Below the pieces are notes generated by a model. The model was not told where the DNA came from. It did not search any database and was given only the letters and a program-made list of their open reading frames with translations. A stretch of 64,000 bases of DNA from Microcebus murinus. Taxonomy: Eukaryota; Chordata; Mammalia; Primates; Cheirogaleidae. Positions 28,306 to 40,539 of this stretch are shown piece after piece (the stretch's first letter is position 1; every line of letters starts with the position of its first letter). The stretch spans positions 107,124,014 through 107,188,013 of the forward strand of contig NC_134136.1 of assembly GCF_040939455.1 (NCBI RefSeq), read 5' to 3'. Made by a program: the position numbers and the translations under genes.

Positions 28306-28345
28306 CTGCAGAGAAGGGTTTGGGGGAGGGGACAGACAGGAGGAG
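28306..28345 (-). promoter_or_regulatory. DMD: Splice acceptor and polypyrimidine tract of DMD exon 9
   Basis: On the transcript strand this is an almost uninterrupted C/T run ending CTTCTCTGCAG immediately before ATCACAG. It is a strong U2-type acceptor, in contrast with the acceptor of exon 8. Confidence 0.9.
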
Positions 28346-29451
28346 GAGACATCATGAGTAAGCTGGAAGGACTGCTTTTCAACACACTAAAAAACAGAAT
28401 GTTAGGTGGAAATGATGAGATGAAAGGTTTAATCCTAGACACATATAAGTGATATTAGAAACTGGTATACTCCAAGAATTGTAGTGCTTAATGTCATGGG
28501 GGAGAGCAAATGATCTGGGAAGATATGAGGGTGGGATTTAACCATCAGGATTCCATACTGACACAACTCCAGCACTTATATGGAATGGTGCTCTTCAGTC
28601 TGGCAAAAACAAGCATCCAAAAGCAATTTTCTCTAAACCCAAAGTAAACAAAGCCAGAATTCATCAGGTCAATACCCTGGAAAGGACTGAAGCTTTCATA
28701 AGCTAAATATAGAACTAGCTCAGTAGAGTGAGAAAATTAGGCCTGAGAGCTTTCCACACCTTCAACAGAAATTTTGCTAAAGGCTTTTTCATCATTGTTT
28801 GTGCCTAAGAAAGTTAGAAGAAAACACCCAAAATACCCACTCTTGAGAGCAAGCACAAGCCAATGTCATGGAAGAATCCCACTGGATTCTATGCAATGAT
28901 ATAATAAAGGATTTAATCATATGTATTCTTCATTTAATTCTTATTTGAAATATTTTAAACCAGTTTTTTTCTTTTCATAATTGTTAACTGTGAATAATCA
29001 AAATTTGTTAATACATCACGTTGCCACTAACAACGTTAATATATCATGTTGCCAATAACTTTTAAAAAGTTATTAAAAGCAGTATTTGTCTTTGTTCTTG
29101 CTCTAGCTATTTGCTCTTTGCCCTAGTCATTGGAGAATTTAAAGCTAATATGCACATAAGTTTGCCTTTCATTTCATTTTACACAATGAAAATGCAATAT
29201 ATTCTGTATTTTATGTTCCTATAATAGATATATATTAATAGTATTTTAAACACGTGCTTTGAAATAAATATTGTAGCCCATATCAGATAAAATTTAAAAG
29301 GTTTTTATGGTCTGTCTGTATACAAATGTACACATTGTTTTATATCAATATGTGTGATTATATATATCCATTATATATGTGTGTGTACATGTGTGATACG
29401 TAAAAATGCATATAAAACAGCAAACATCTTTGATATTAGCTGCCCTTTAGA

Positions 29452-29459
29452 CATTTTAC
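29452..29459 (-). promoter_or_regulatory. DMD: Splice donor of DMD exon 8
   Basis: CAACAG is followed by gtaaaatg. This is an acceptable donor with a at +3 and +4 but no g at +5. Confidence 0.85.
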
Positions 29460-29641
29460 CTGTTGAGAATAATGCATTTGATGATGTAATTGAAAATGTT
29501 CTTCTTTAGTCACTTTAGATGGTCTTGGCAACATTTCCACTTCCTGGATGGCTTCGATGCTCACTTGCTGAGGCAAAACTTGAAAGAGTGATGTGATGTA
29601 CATTAAGATGGACTTCTTATCTGGATAAGTGGTGGCAACAT
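29460..29641 (-). CDS. DMD: Dystrophin exon 8 (internal coding exon)
   Basis: Coding exon of dystrophin, the rod-shaped protein that links cortical actin to the sarcolemmal dystroglycan complex in muscle. Read on the minus strand, the exon starts after a TTACAG acceptor and ends CAACAG followed by a gtaaaa donor. It is 182 bp, the length known for human exon 8. Its first two bases complete an Asp codon begun in exon 7. It then encodes 60 codons including [32 protein letters not shown] and the end HHQMHYSQQ. This covers the end of the second calponin-homology domain of the N-terminal actin-binding domain and the start of hinge 1 (about residues 217-277 of the human protein). Compared with human dystrophin as I remember it, there are two substitutions: Ala in the VATT stretch and Ser in RPSK. 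The frame is open and the splice sites are canonical, so it is very probably functional. The longer open frame around it (29,436-29,717) only reads through into both introns. Confidence 0.97.
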
Positions 29642-29680
29642 CTGTAAGCACATTAACACCACACATCAATTTTTGGTTTC
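29642..29680 (-). promoter_or_regulatory. DMD: Splice acceptor of DMD exon 8, poor polypyrimidine tract
   Basis: The intron ends GTGTTAATGTGCTTACAG. The 40 bases upstream have only short scattered pyrimidine runs. A TTAAT motif at 29,652-29,656 could serve as branch site but lies close to the AG. The AG and exon start are unambiguous. Confidence 0.8.
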
Positions 29681-30559
29681 TATATTTGAGACTCTGAAAG
29701 GGTAATGAACAAATCAATGCTACAGGAAAAGGACAGATTAATGAACACTCAATTGTCCATGATTGTCCTCCAGAGACTAATTAGAACATGATAATCAGGC
29801 CTAAAATGTCCTTTCAATTTGGCAGACCAATGAGATGAGCACTAAAGTTAATTTCTTTTCCTTGTTCACACAAAAACTTCATTCCATAATACTTTTTCCT
29901 AAGTCAAATTGCCAGACTAGCCCATCTAAGAGGGTAGCTTTCATTAGATAAGAAAAAAAAAAAATAAGACATCACATTTTCCTTTCCATGGAAAGTTATA
30001 CTAACATGTCAATTAAAATGCTGCATCAGTAATTAAACAATTACGCAAAAGAGTTTAATGCCTTGGCGCCCAGTAACAAACCTTAACACATCCTAATTGA
30101 ATTTTTGCTAGTGTCAAAGTGTACAAAGAGCTAACTTTGTCTCCGTGTTGAAATGAGCCATGTATTTTCACAATAAAAATTAAATAAAACAGAAATATAC
30201 TATAAGAATAATGATTTGTAATATTCCTTTAGCATATTAAAATATTTGTTTACATTATGGTGCATCTGTTAAAGTAGGGTGTCACTTTCCTTCTTAGATT
30301 TTGGAGATAAATTTGAAAGTCCTGCACATAAAGTTAATCTTACTTCATGTTCTTTGCCACATTCAAGCAGTGAATGAAACACAGCATTTAAAGTCAATAA
30401 CAACTTGTAATAACACATAAAGAGTCAGCTGCTTCAAAATGTTCTTTGGCTAGCTGGCATTACAATTTACTTACTGTAGTTATTCCAGGGAATCAAGATA
30501 TAAAATAATTTTTTTATGTGAAGTTGTATCATTAATCCTGGAAGCGTTAAAACATAAGT

Positions 30560-31005
30560 TCTGATAATGAAATACCATTTAGCCTTAAAAAAGAAGGAAA
30601 TTCTTGAGGACATTAAGTGAACTAAGCCAGCCACAGAAAGACAAAATCTGCAAAATCTCACTTCTATGCAGAATCTAAAAAGTTGAATTCATAGAAGGAA
30701 AGAGTAGTACCAGGGGCTGGGGAGGGAAGGAGTTTGGGCCATGTTGGTCAAAGGATGTAAAAGTTCATTAAGATAGGAGGAATAAGTTCGAGAAATAAGA
30801 TCTATAGTACACTCTAGTTAATAACAATGCATTGTATTCTTAAGAATTACTGAGAGTAGGTTTTGGATGTTCTTGCCATAAAAAAGTAGTACTTGACATA
30901 ATGTATATGTTATTTAGGTCTATTTAGCTATTGCATAATGTATACATATTTTAAAACATCATTTTGTATATAATAAATATATAAATGTTTTTAATTAAAA
31001 ATAAC
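30560..31005 (+). mobile_element. Old L1 (L1M-type) 3' end
   Basis: ACCATTTAGCCTTAAAAAAG, AACTAAGCCAGCCACAGAAA, GTACCAGGGGCTGGGGAGGG and CAATGCATTGTATTCTTAAG follow the ORF2 end and 3' UTR order of old L1s. Confidence 0.85.
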
Positions 31006-31344
31006 TAATTGATTTAAAGGCAAACAAGAAAGAGAAATGTAAGTCCTGGTTAAGGCAATGTGGCAATGCATTTTTCTTGCCATAAATTTATCTTAGCTTA
31101 ATTAGCATTAATAGATCTATTTTAAATATGTATATTCAGATAAGGAATTCTGATTATGAGTGAAAAAGCCACAAATAAAGTCATAAGTCCACTAGCCCAA
31201 AAGGGGTTTGAAAAAGTGACTTAGTCAATTCCTTTACAAGTACCAGGTCCATGATTCATCAGGACAACTATTTCTAAAAAGAATTAAGAGGAGGGAAAAA
31301 TTAACTAATGTTCCTTGGTCTACTTCTATCCCTTGTATCATACA

Positions 31345-31490
31345 GTGCTTCTAAAATTTTAATGTGCGTATGAATCACCTGGGGAACTTTTCAAACTACA
31401 GAATCTGATTCAATGGGTAATGAGTGGAGCCTGGAGCTCTGGATTTCCAATAGACTCCCAAGTGATGCTGAACTTGCTGGCCTGCCATGG
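31345..31490 (+). mobile_element. MER5A-like hAT-Charlie DNA transposon
   Basis: Follows the MER5A pattern: ACAGTGCTTCTAAAATTTTA, GAATCACCTGGGGAACTTTT, CAGAATCTGATTCAATGGG, CAAGTGATGCTGAACTTGCT. Non-autonomous with no coding capacity. Confidence 0.85.
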
Positions 31491-32639
31491 TTTGAATAAA
31501 AAGGGTCAAAAAATATCACACATAAGCAGACTCTTACATCATCTTCCATTTCATTATTTTATTCATTTTTTCAAAAGATATTTACTAGACCCTTAAATGC
31601 ACAAAGCTGAGAGATATAAAGTTATACAATACACACATTCCATTCCTTATTATAATTTAATTATTAACCAAAAGGTGGTAAAACTGAATTTTGCAAGTAC
31701 TTTTTGAAGAAAAACCTAATGAATATTTTGTACATGACTACTGCTACTAACTTCACTTTGGCATTTTGAAGCCTAGAGAAATCCCATTTATCTGATAATT
31801 ATTCTTTAAGAATTTATTATATGGTCAATCCTTCACCATATCTTGACATTCTACAATACTTCCTTCCTTCTCATGAGTGACTTGTCAGTTTTATCTTTGA
31901 TGAGCATAACAGAAAACTTTCATTTGTGAGTGTATTAAATAAACCCATGCTGTGAGAAAGGCATTGAATTAAAAAAGGGATGACCTCATGCCTATTCACT
32001 GCTATGTTTTACATAGGCATGTGCATGTATATGTTTGGCTTGAAATATATGACATGATAAAAAGAAAAAAAAAGGCAAAAATAGGGCAGGCATTATTTCT
32101 ATTGCCCGCAAAGGTCAAACATTATAATAAATTTTATCTCTATAAAACATCATGCAAATTGAAAGCAAGTATTAAAAAGTATCAGTCATTACAATAAATG
32201 TGCACTTACTCAACCAACTTATTGACATTTTTGCCCCAAACTATAATTCTCCCATCTCTCAGATCATGTAGTATTCAAAAGTGCCAGTAGGTAGAAATCG
32301 ATATTTCTCTTATTAAAGAAATGAATTTAGACCTTCTAAAATATTTTCAATTCCTTTGGCATATTAATATATTTACTAAAGATCTATTATATTCAAAATA
32401 TTTTAATTGATTATTCAAGACATTTGGAAGATAGAGAATTCATGAATTCTGCTTACAATTTAGAATAATAATAAAATAAATAAATAATAAGAAAAGTGCA
32501 AAATAATTACATTGCCGAACCAAATTTAAAATGTGTACCTCTAATTGTTACAACCAGTGCTTTAACATGTTCAGATAAAGAAAGAAATTATGTATTATTA
32601 AAGGATCATATAATTTCTTATAAATAGGAAATGGAAATA

Positions 32640-32960
32640 GGTATGTATAGGATTTTGTTAGCTAGAAATGAGGAATGGGAAAGAGTATTCCAGGCAGTGG
32701 AATAGCATGAATAAATGTGCAGAGGTAGGAACAGGTTAGATATGTACCAGGAATAATGCCTCTGTGTCTTAGCCACAGGGAGCAGAATAGTCAAAAATAA
32801 AACAAAACTGGTAGATTCTATGTGGAACATTTAGGGATCATCAATAGTAAACTAGAAAATTTGGCTTTAGTTCAATAGGTTAGATAGTAACTAGTTACAT
32901 TTGAGCAAGAGTGGGACATCATCAAAATTTTATTAAAGTGAAACCTTTAAGTGCACAATA
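32640..32960 (-). mobile_element. L2 relic (reverse)
   Basis: AGTATTCCAGGCAGTGGAAT, AATAAATGTGCAGAGGTAGG and GGCTTTAGTTCAATAGGTTA are typical of reversed L2 copies. Confidence 0.6.
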
Positions 32961-33726
32961 GATTAATAGAAGAACTGGAGGGAAGTAGAAGGCTAGGGAC
33001 ATAATTCAAATAGGAGGTGTTAGAGAACTAAAATAGAATTGTTCAAGGGGAGAATGAAAACAAGATGTATGACAAAAATTCCAAGATAGGTCCAAAATGA
33101 CTTCATTCAATTTTCAAATGAATTAATCCACAGTCTTTGGAAATACCTATATACAAAATTCTGTGCTAAACTCTGAAGTTATAAAGACTAATAAACTGAG
33201 AACAAAATGAAGGAGGAGGAGGACAGAAGGAGGACACTGATTATTCTGTAGCCATGGTAACAAGTAGCCACCAACACAAGTTTCAATCCTATTTAATCAA
33301 TTAACAATTAGCTGCCTCTGTGATTGTTATCATGCTTCCTCAAGCCAACTAGTGGCAAATCCTTCCTTCTGAAAGTCTGCTAATCAGAAGTGGATTCACT
33401 CCAATGAACACGATTCTAAATGCAAACGAATTAACAATGGTCTCACCTAAGTTACTATGGTTTCTAAAGCTGACATCAACCTACTCCCAACCTTGAATGT
33501 TCTCAGATTACTTGACCTCTGGGTTTCCCCCACAAACCTAAGAACATTCTCTTTTCAGAGACTGTGGTTGAGTAGCATAGTTCTCTCTTATTTAAGAAAG
33601 CAATAAATTTAGCTGTGTGTTTTTATTTCAAATATTGATTAATGTTCTCCTCATTTGATAAAATTCAAGTGAGGAAGGAGATTCACTTGTAAATTTAAAC
33701 TTATTAATGGAAACTTATCAGACAAG

Positions 33727-34300
33727 AGTATAATGCAGTGAAAGAATGAGCAATCCTGAATCTGAAGACCTGGATTTAAAAAAAAATTCTGTACCTAAAT
33801 ATTTATATCTGTAAAGAAAGGTCCTTTTTTTTTTCTTTTTTGAGACAGAGTCTCACTCTGTTGCCTGGGCTAGAGTGCCGTGGTATCAGGCTAGCTCACA
33901 GCAACCTCACCTCCTGGGCTCAAGCAATCCTCCGGCCTCAGCCTCCTGAATCGCTGGGACCACCGGCATGCACCACTATGCCCGGCTAGTTTTTTCTATA
34001 TATTTTTAGTTGTCCAGCTAATATCTTTCTATTTTTAGTAGAGATAGGGTCTTGCTCTTGCTCAGGCTGGTCTTGAATCCTGACCTCAAGTGATCCTCCT
34101 GCCTCGGCCTTCTAGAATGCTAGGATTACAGGCGTGAGCCACTGTGCCTTACCCCAAAGAAAGATCCATAACATCTTTTACTTATGTTTACTTATGTTCC
34201 CCAATCTGTGAAATAAAAATCAGAGTCCCAATCTCACCATGATGTGATGAAGCTCAAACGCAATAATGTTTAGAAAAACTGTAAATTTTGTTAAACTTTA
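33727..34300 (+). mobile_element. MIR-like relic split by an Alu
   Basis: The left half (33,727-33,812) reads like the MIR head and core (AATCCTGAATCTGAAGACCT, GGATTTAAA). The right half after the Alu (34,168-34,300) has ATCTGTGAAATAAAAATCAG and continues with MIR-like spacing. The Alu at 33,825-34,155 accounts for the gap. Confidence 0.55.
33825..34155 (-). mobile_element. Alu SINE dimer with target-site duplication
   Basis: Reverse-oriented Alu with poly-T head, GAGACAGAGTCTCACTCTG, the lemur-type linker CTATATATTTTTAGTTGTCC and left-arm end GGATTACAGGCGTGAGCCAC. It is flanked by aaagaaaggtcc (33,813-33,824) and aaagaaagatcc (34,156-34,167). It lies inside a MIR-like relic whose two halves continue on either side. 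Confidence 0.95.
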
Positions 34301-35087
34301 GTATTGTTGCTATATTGCAATTGTTGTTTCTATCATTAATACAAAAAAAACCCTAGTTATAGGGGAACATTAGTACTATTAACAGGAAGTCAGAAAAAGG
34401 AGCTGTTTGGAAGGAAAGGCCTTTTATAACTTATTACATATTTACAAAGTTATTATTATATGCTACAGAATATACTTAGCCTATGTTAGATTATAGGTAT
34501 TCAGGAGATAAGCCACCCTAGAAATAATGAAAGACATTTCTTTGTCTTAGAAATCAAAATAAATTTCATGACTTAGGGGTAATTCTCATTTATGATGACC
34601 ATATCAAGGACAATTCCTGGCACTTTGTGAGCACCTAAATACTTGTTAAGAAACTGAATAAAGAGAACACTTGAAGCCATAGAAATTGATGAGAATTGTA
34701 TAAGACAAAGGACTGACTAAAAGCAATGGTACAGATAATGAGTACTACAGTATTTGAGGAGTGTGAAAATGATGGGATGTGATTTATACTTTTTTATTCC
34801 AAGACATTAACATTGTATGAAATGACAAAAGTGGCTGAACCCTCAAATTAAGAACTTACAATTATATGCAATTAATTTTTACACTAAAACCCTAATGTAT
34901 AAAGTCTCCATTGCCGCAAAAGTTTAATAATTGCTAATCTAATTTTTGAAGTCATCTCAGAATGAAAATCTTGAGAAGTTATAATACTGCTAGACTATTT
35001 TATGAACAATAACATTGATTCTGATGAGCATATGATATTGGAGGCTATAATGGAACAAATATATCATTTAGTGATAGCTGTCATTTT

Positions 35088-35185
35088 GGAATAAAGAAAT
35101 TGAAACTCACAGTGGTTTGATGGCAAGTTCAAAAGCTAGTCAGAATCAGATTAGAACTCAGTCACTGCATTATACTACCTCAGTA
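35088..35185 (-). mobile_element. MIR fragment (reverse)
   Basis: Contains AAAGAAATTGAAACTCACAG, then CAAAAGCTAGTCAGAATC and AGATTAGAACTCAGTC, matching the reverse MIR core. Confidence 0.55.
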
Positions 35186-37379
35186 ACTTACCTTCGTTCT
35201 GTCAGATAATGCTTTCTTAGAGTATATGAAGACCAAGTATCAGAAAGTCATTATCTAAATGGTCACCCTGTGATTAGTATTGTTCAATTACCAAACATTA
35301 TCTCCATTTGCTATATTAGCACTTATTTCTAATAAATGAGATATAATAAAACTAAATATACATAAGAATGAAGCTTCAATAGTAATCAAATATGCCAATT
35401 AAATAAAGATGTGGGGTTTTAATAACATTCCTTTGCCTAATTTGCAAAGAATTTGCAAGGAATTACAAAAGAATAACAATCTATGCTGCAGAGGCTTCAA
35501 TAATTTCATCAACCTCCTACTTAACTTGAAGAGTATCAATTGTTTCCAACTTTATAAAGAATATATTGGCAATGTCCATCAAAACTTTAAAAATAATTAT
35601 ATTCAATGACCTGGTAATGTTCCTTCAAGGTTCCACCCCTAGGAAATGATAATAAATTTAAATAAAGATTTATGTACATTTGATATCAAATTTAAACAGT
35701 ATTTACAGTACAAAAAATATTTATCATAAAAAAGGAAAACAATTAGACCAATCCAAATGGCTTAATAGAGAATTAGAGAATGATTAGACATGTAACTATA
35801 TAGTAATATTTAAAAAGCCAATCAAAATGTTTCTTTTGATGACTATAATGTAATATAGTAAAATCAATACCTTATAATATAACATCAAAAAGCAGGATTT
35901 ATAGTTTATGTGGAATATCATAGCAATTTTAGGGGACAAACCAGGGTAACACAAATGAGTTTGTTATGAAATCGGTGCCTTCAACAAAACTATTTTTATC
36001 TTGGGCAGTCAACCTCAGGAAAGGCCGATTAGCCTGCTGCAAGGCTTAACATTGAAACACCTCTGTGAAATCTAAACAAGAGGCTCCACTGTCTAAATCT
36101 CAGTCCAGCTTTCTGCAAAGAGAAAGGAATGAATTGAAATACTGGATTATAATGTATATCATGTGTAATTGGAAAGAAGCAAGATTGCAAAGATAACAGA
36201 TGGTTGGTCAGCCTTTTAAGAGTTGTGTTATTAAAAAAGTGGAGGATATCATTTAGAAACCATGATGAGAATAAACCTGTATTATTCTGCACAGAGTCTG
36301 TATTAGGAACAAAACAATAAAAAAATAGATTCAATATTTGAAGGAGAAGGGGTATGGATAAACTTGGAAGAAGAAATGTGTTGTCATAAATGACATAGAG
36401 AGCTCTAAATACGAAAATGTAAAGACATGTTTACACAATCAAAACCTGTGGTTGCAAAAATAAGCAAATACATGGGTGTGAAATTCTAAAGAATGTAGAG
36501 TTCTTTAGTAGGTAAAGTGAGTTACCTTTTAAGGTTTGCAAATTAATAGATTTATGTCATCTGGCTCTAAATGCTGGAGTTTTTAAGTTATAGATAATAT
36601 CATATAAATGGACTAATTCATTAGAACATTAGATTTTTATTTTCAATTTTTAATGTTTTACTTTCAGTGCTATATTGTATATACATGCATTTTCTAGTTA
36701 CAAGTCACTATGTGCAATGGACATATAACATTTTAATAAGAAAATCATTTGCACAGTCCTCCCATGTTAAATTTTTTAACATTCTGCAAGGTACGTTCTG
36801 CCTTCACTAAAGCAAGTACTCCTTAATTAATCAATTTTTAGCATTTCATTCACTGATCCAAGTAGTTGCTTTCATCATTTAACAACAATGCTTCTTATTA
36901 AAGGACTATGAAATATCATAATGAAAATAATTTGCATTGATGAAGATGATTGAGTTTCATAATAAAATTAATAATGATAAAAGCAATGGCTTCTATTTAT
37001 CCATGAGAGATACTAAACAATTTTATCTTTTCAACATCCAATTATTCTTTTCAATATGCTTATGGTGTAGCTAGCAGAAAACTATCACTATCATCTTGTT
37101 ACACGTAGAAAACAGTGACTCAAGATGCATAATGGTTACCTAGAGTATAACAGGGAAAAACAAAAGCAAAAATAAAAATCAGGTGCTTACAGAAGCTTCT
37201 GATACGCTGAAAACTCTTTGAGCTATTAATCAAAAAATCCTAAATATACCTATGCAAATAGAACTTAAACATCATATATTTAATCCAATAAATAGTGCTA
37301 TCTGGAAGTTATAGTATTGATTATTAAAAGTACTGTATTGAAGCACTGTAATGAGACACTAAAAATATATATTAATATT

Positions 37380-37505
37380 TAACAAACATTCATCGAGTTA
37401 CTTCTTTGTGCCAGGCTATATTCCAGACTTTAAGGATGCAGAGGTAAATAAATGAGCCCTCAAAATCTATTCTCATGGAAAATTGATTCTAACAGGAAGG
37501 AAAGT
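37380..37505 (-). mobile_element. L2 3' end (reverse)
   Basis: AACAAACATTCATCGAGTTA, GTGCCAGGCTATATTCCAGA and GATGCAGAGGTAAATAAATG match the reversed L2 terminus. Confidence 0.7.
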
Positions 37506-40299
37506 TACAAATAAATAATTTCAAAATTCTCAATTTACCACTTGCCAGTATATCCCTATCACCTATTTCTTTTTGCTTCATTGTATTAAAGAATTGCCTT
37601 CCACAAAAGCACTCTCTTTGCTGGGCTCTTTTATGGGAATTAAATAGGAATGGAAATGCTACAGTGTTAATATCAAACATACTGAGAGTGCCTGAGCACA
37701 AATGCACAGAAGCTGGTGGGGAAAAGTCAATTAAATGGAAATTCTCAACCGATCCCAACTTTACAAGTTTCAAATAAACCACCTTTAAGTTGAACAGTTT
37801 TTCAAACAAAGATCAAATGGTCTGCCCTGTGCAGGTAATCAACATGAAAGTTCTCTTTAAATTTGCAATCCAAAATGCAACAAATTTTAAAATTTGTTAC
37901 TTTGCCAGCTACTCTTAAATTTGTACCTGTTGAAATATATCTTATTTCTAAAAAATACTCTCAGCCTCTTAAAACCTTAGAACTTTTTGGTATGTATCTT
38001 CTAAAACCAGGAGAATAGAAGCTAACTTGACCTAACAAATGGAAGCTAATCAGTCAGTGTAGGAGACTATTGATAGCAAAACATTTGTACTTTCTTATAA
38101 TTCTCTCTACATGCCTATTGTGGGAACAACTATTGGAGTTTCCATTTGAGATGGAAGTATTTTGACTCAGTGACATTTAACTCTGCTTTCTTAATTGTCA
38201 CCTGCTGTTTTTGTGCTTTGCTTTTGAGCTAACCAAATTGACTTTTTTTCTTACTGCTAGAAAAAGTGCATTAAGTTTCAAAAGTAACTCTACCCCCATC
38301 TTCTTTACTAAAACAAAAGATTCTATTCTACACTCTCACTCTTTATAGTGTTTCAGAAATGATAGTTGATATACAATGGGGCCAGAATGGAAATGTTCAT
38401 TGAACAAATTTAATTGCTTATTTGATATGTTTTGGGAATTGGAAATATGCCTATGGTATAAGGGCAGTTTTGAGGCAAATCCCTCAGTGATAACTAGCTT
38501 AAGGCAGAAACTATATATAAAGATCACCCCTTTTTGAAACAAACATTATAAAAATGTACCTGCTTCCCTTTGTCCCTGCTTTTATCAGTAAAAGGAGTCA
38601 TTTTATTAATAGTATCTTAAAAGTAGCTAAGGATGATGCTAAGATGGAAAATGAATGGACCAATTAAATACTCAATATATACGATCTATTATTTGTCATG
38701 ATTTGTTTCCAAATGGAACATAATTGTAATTTCTAAGTTTGTCTGCATTTATACTTTCACCAAATATTTGTAGGGCACCTACCATGTTTAAAACATGATA
38801 TCAATTCAAAGGGAATTAATTGTTTTTTTATAATTAGAATGATTCCATCTCTGAACTCCTAGGAAAGAAATCAGTGGACAATTGGACCAGCCAGGTAGAG
38901 TACAACCCTAGTATGACTGAAACACAAAATATGTATGTTGGAAGATATCATAGTAGCACCATGTATCATATACAACATTAGAATAAGGGGTTCAGTGTTA
39001 AGCAAAACACCGTCACACATAAACTTCACAAATTACAAAATAATTGATGGCCAAACAGGTTTTTTTGAACTAATTGCATATTTTATAATATTTTAACTTA
39101 AAAATGAAACCAGTCACAAAACAGCATGCATTTGTATAGTGACTAATCATTAGTAGAGGCATGCTGATGAAACCCACAATAAACAAGTGGCAAACTTCAA
39201 TACATTTTCAAATTACAGAGATACATTCTGCTTTTGATAGTACTAATAAAATTTCATTTGAGTGTGAGTTTGGAGTTTTTGGCTTCCACCAATGTAATTA
39301 GGACTTCACAATTACAAACACAATAATATGCATGGATGGTAAATAACTTCCAATGCGATAAAAATGTAATTTAGAACTTCACAAAAGAGAAGATAATCAA
39401 ATGTGAAGCAATTATGGAGAAAAGTACAAGTGAAAAAAAGAGAATGAGTATCAAAAACTTATAATACTCAAATATGAAGATAATCATAAGTAATAACTTT
39501 AAAAGGGAATGTAATCAATGATGTTAAAAAGACATAAAACATAACTTGAAAGATTGATTTTCATAAAAATTGGATATACTAAGTAAAAGTATTTTTTGAA
39601 TAGAATTTTTGATATGTGTGTATTAATAAATACTTCATGAATGGAGGTGTAATGTGAAATAAAAGAACATAACTAGTGAGAGAGAGCTAGGTTATTTTTC
39701 CATGCTCCTATGTAGGATGTTTGGATTTTAATTATTGAAAACAAACTCCCTCATCTTTCCACTACAAGTCACAGATATTGACAGCTATATCCATTCTAGT
39801 GTTCTTTCCTCCTGTTACAATTAAAGTGTTTTCATTACAATTAAGGCAAATATCTCCATTTGTACTTTTCACAAGTTTTCTATTGAATCATCAATCTTTC
39901 CTCAGCCTACAAACATGCTTTCCTAGCTTCCAATTTAAAGACAAAGAAAAATTTTATAAAACAACCAGTGGTGTGCTGATAAACTGTTTCTCCAAAAGAA
40001 AAAAAAAAAAAACAAATAAACAAGCAAAAATCACAACAACAAAAACCCTGGTTTGTAGTGTTTGCCAATCTCTGTGGTTTACATACTGTTACTATGAATG
40101 ATTTCAGGTCACCAATGATTTAAAAACATGCTGGCAAAATTCTTGAATATTCCATTGTAACTATTAATAGGGTTACTCCCTTATTCTTCTATCTCCTTCC
40201 ATTTCTCCGCTCCTCTTCACAATAGAACTATTCAAATGTTTCAGCTATACTCTATGTACCTACTTTCCTACACCTCCTCCCATGCAACTCATATTTACT

Positions 40300-40490
40300 C
40301 AGCACCTAATATATGCCAAGCACTGTTACAGATGCTGGGAATATCGCAGTGAACAAAACAAAATGTCTGCCCTCACAGTGCCTATATTCTAGTTTAGACA
40401 AAGATAATAAATAAAAACAAATCTCCAGCCTCTCATATTTTACGTTCTATCAAGAAAAATAAAGTGGGTAGGGAATGCACGGGGTCAATG
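40300..40490 (-). mobile_element. L2 3' end (reverse)
   Basis: CAGCACCTAATATATGCCAA, GTTACAGATGCTGGGAATAT, GTGAACAAAACAAAATGTCT and GCCTATATTCTAG match the reversed L2 terminus. A sense L2 begins 50 bp further on. Confidence 0.75.
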
Positions 40491-40539
40491 TTTTAAAAAT
40501 GAGTATGGCAGGCTTCTCTAAGTAACATCAGAGAAATGG

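Larger units (their letters stand above)
28306..29459 (-). other. DMD: Dystrophin intron 8 (complete)
   Basis: A short intron of 1,154 bp bounded by gtaaaa at the exon 8 side and CTGCAG at the exon 9 side. Human intron 8 is also about 1.1 kb, exceptionally short for this gene, which supports the locus call. I see no transposon in it. The end nearest exon 9 is C/T-rich on the transcript strand (G-rich on the plus strand, 28,311-28,345). A short TG/TA-rich run lies at 29,340-29,396, close behind exon 8. The middle is AT-rich unique sequence. Confidence 0.93.
34301..40299. other. Six kilobases of repeat-poor intron 7
   Basis: AT-rich, with only a MIR fragment (35,088) and an L2 end (37,380). 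Frames at 36,029-36,334 and 37,489-37,809 (minus) and 39,778-40,101 (plus) have no recognisable similarity and lack the codon bias of a gene. Confidence 0.5.

Noticed and set aside
29436..29717. A 93-codon minus-strand open frame as a separate small gene
   Set aside because: Its core is dystrophin exon 8; both ends are intron read-through past canonical splice sites.
39778..40101. A 107-codon plus-strand frame
   Set aside because: Low-complexity Lys/Thr-rich end from an A-rich tract; no similarity recognised.
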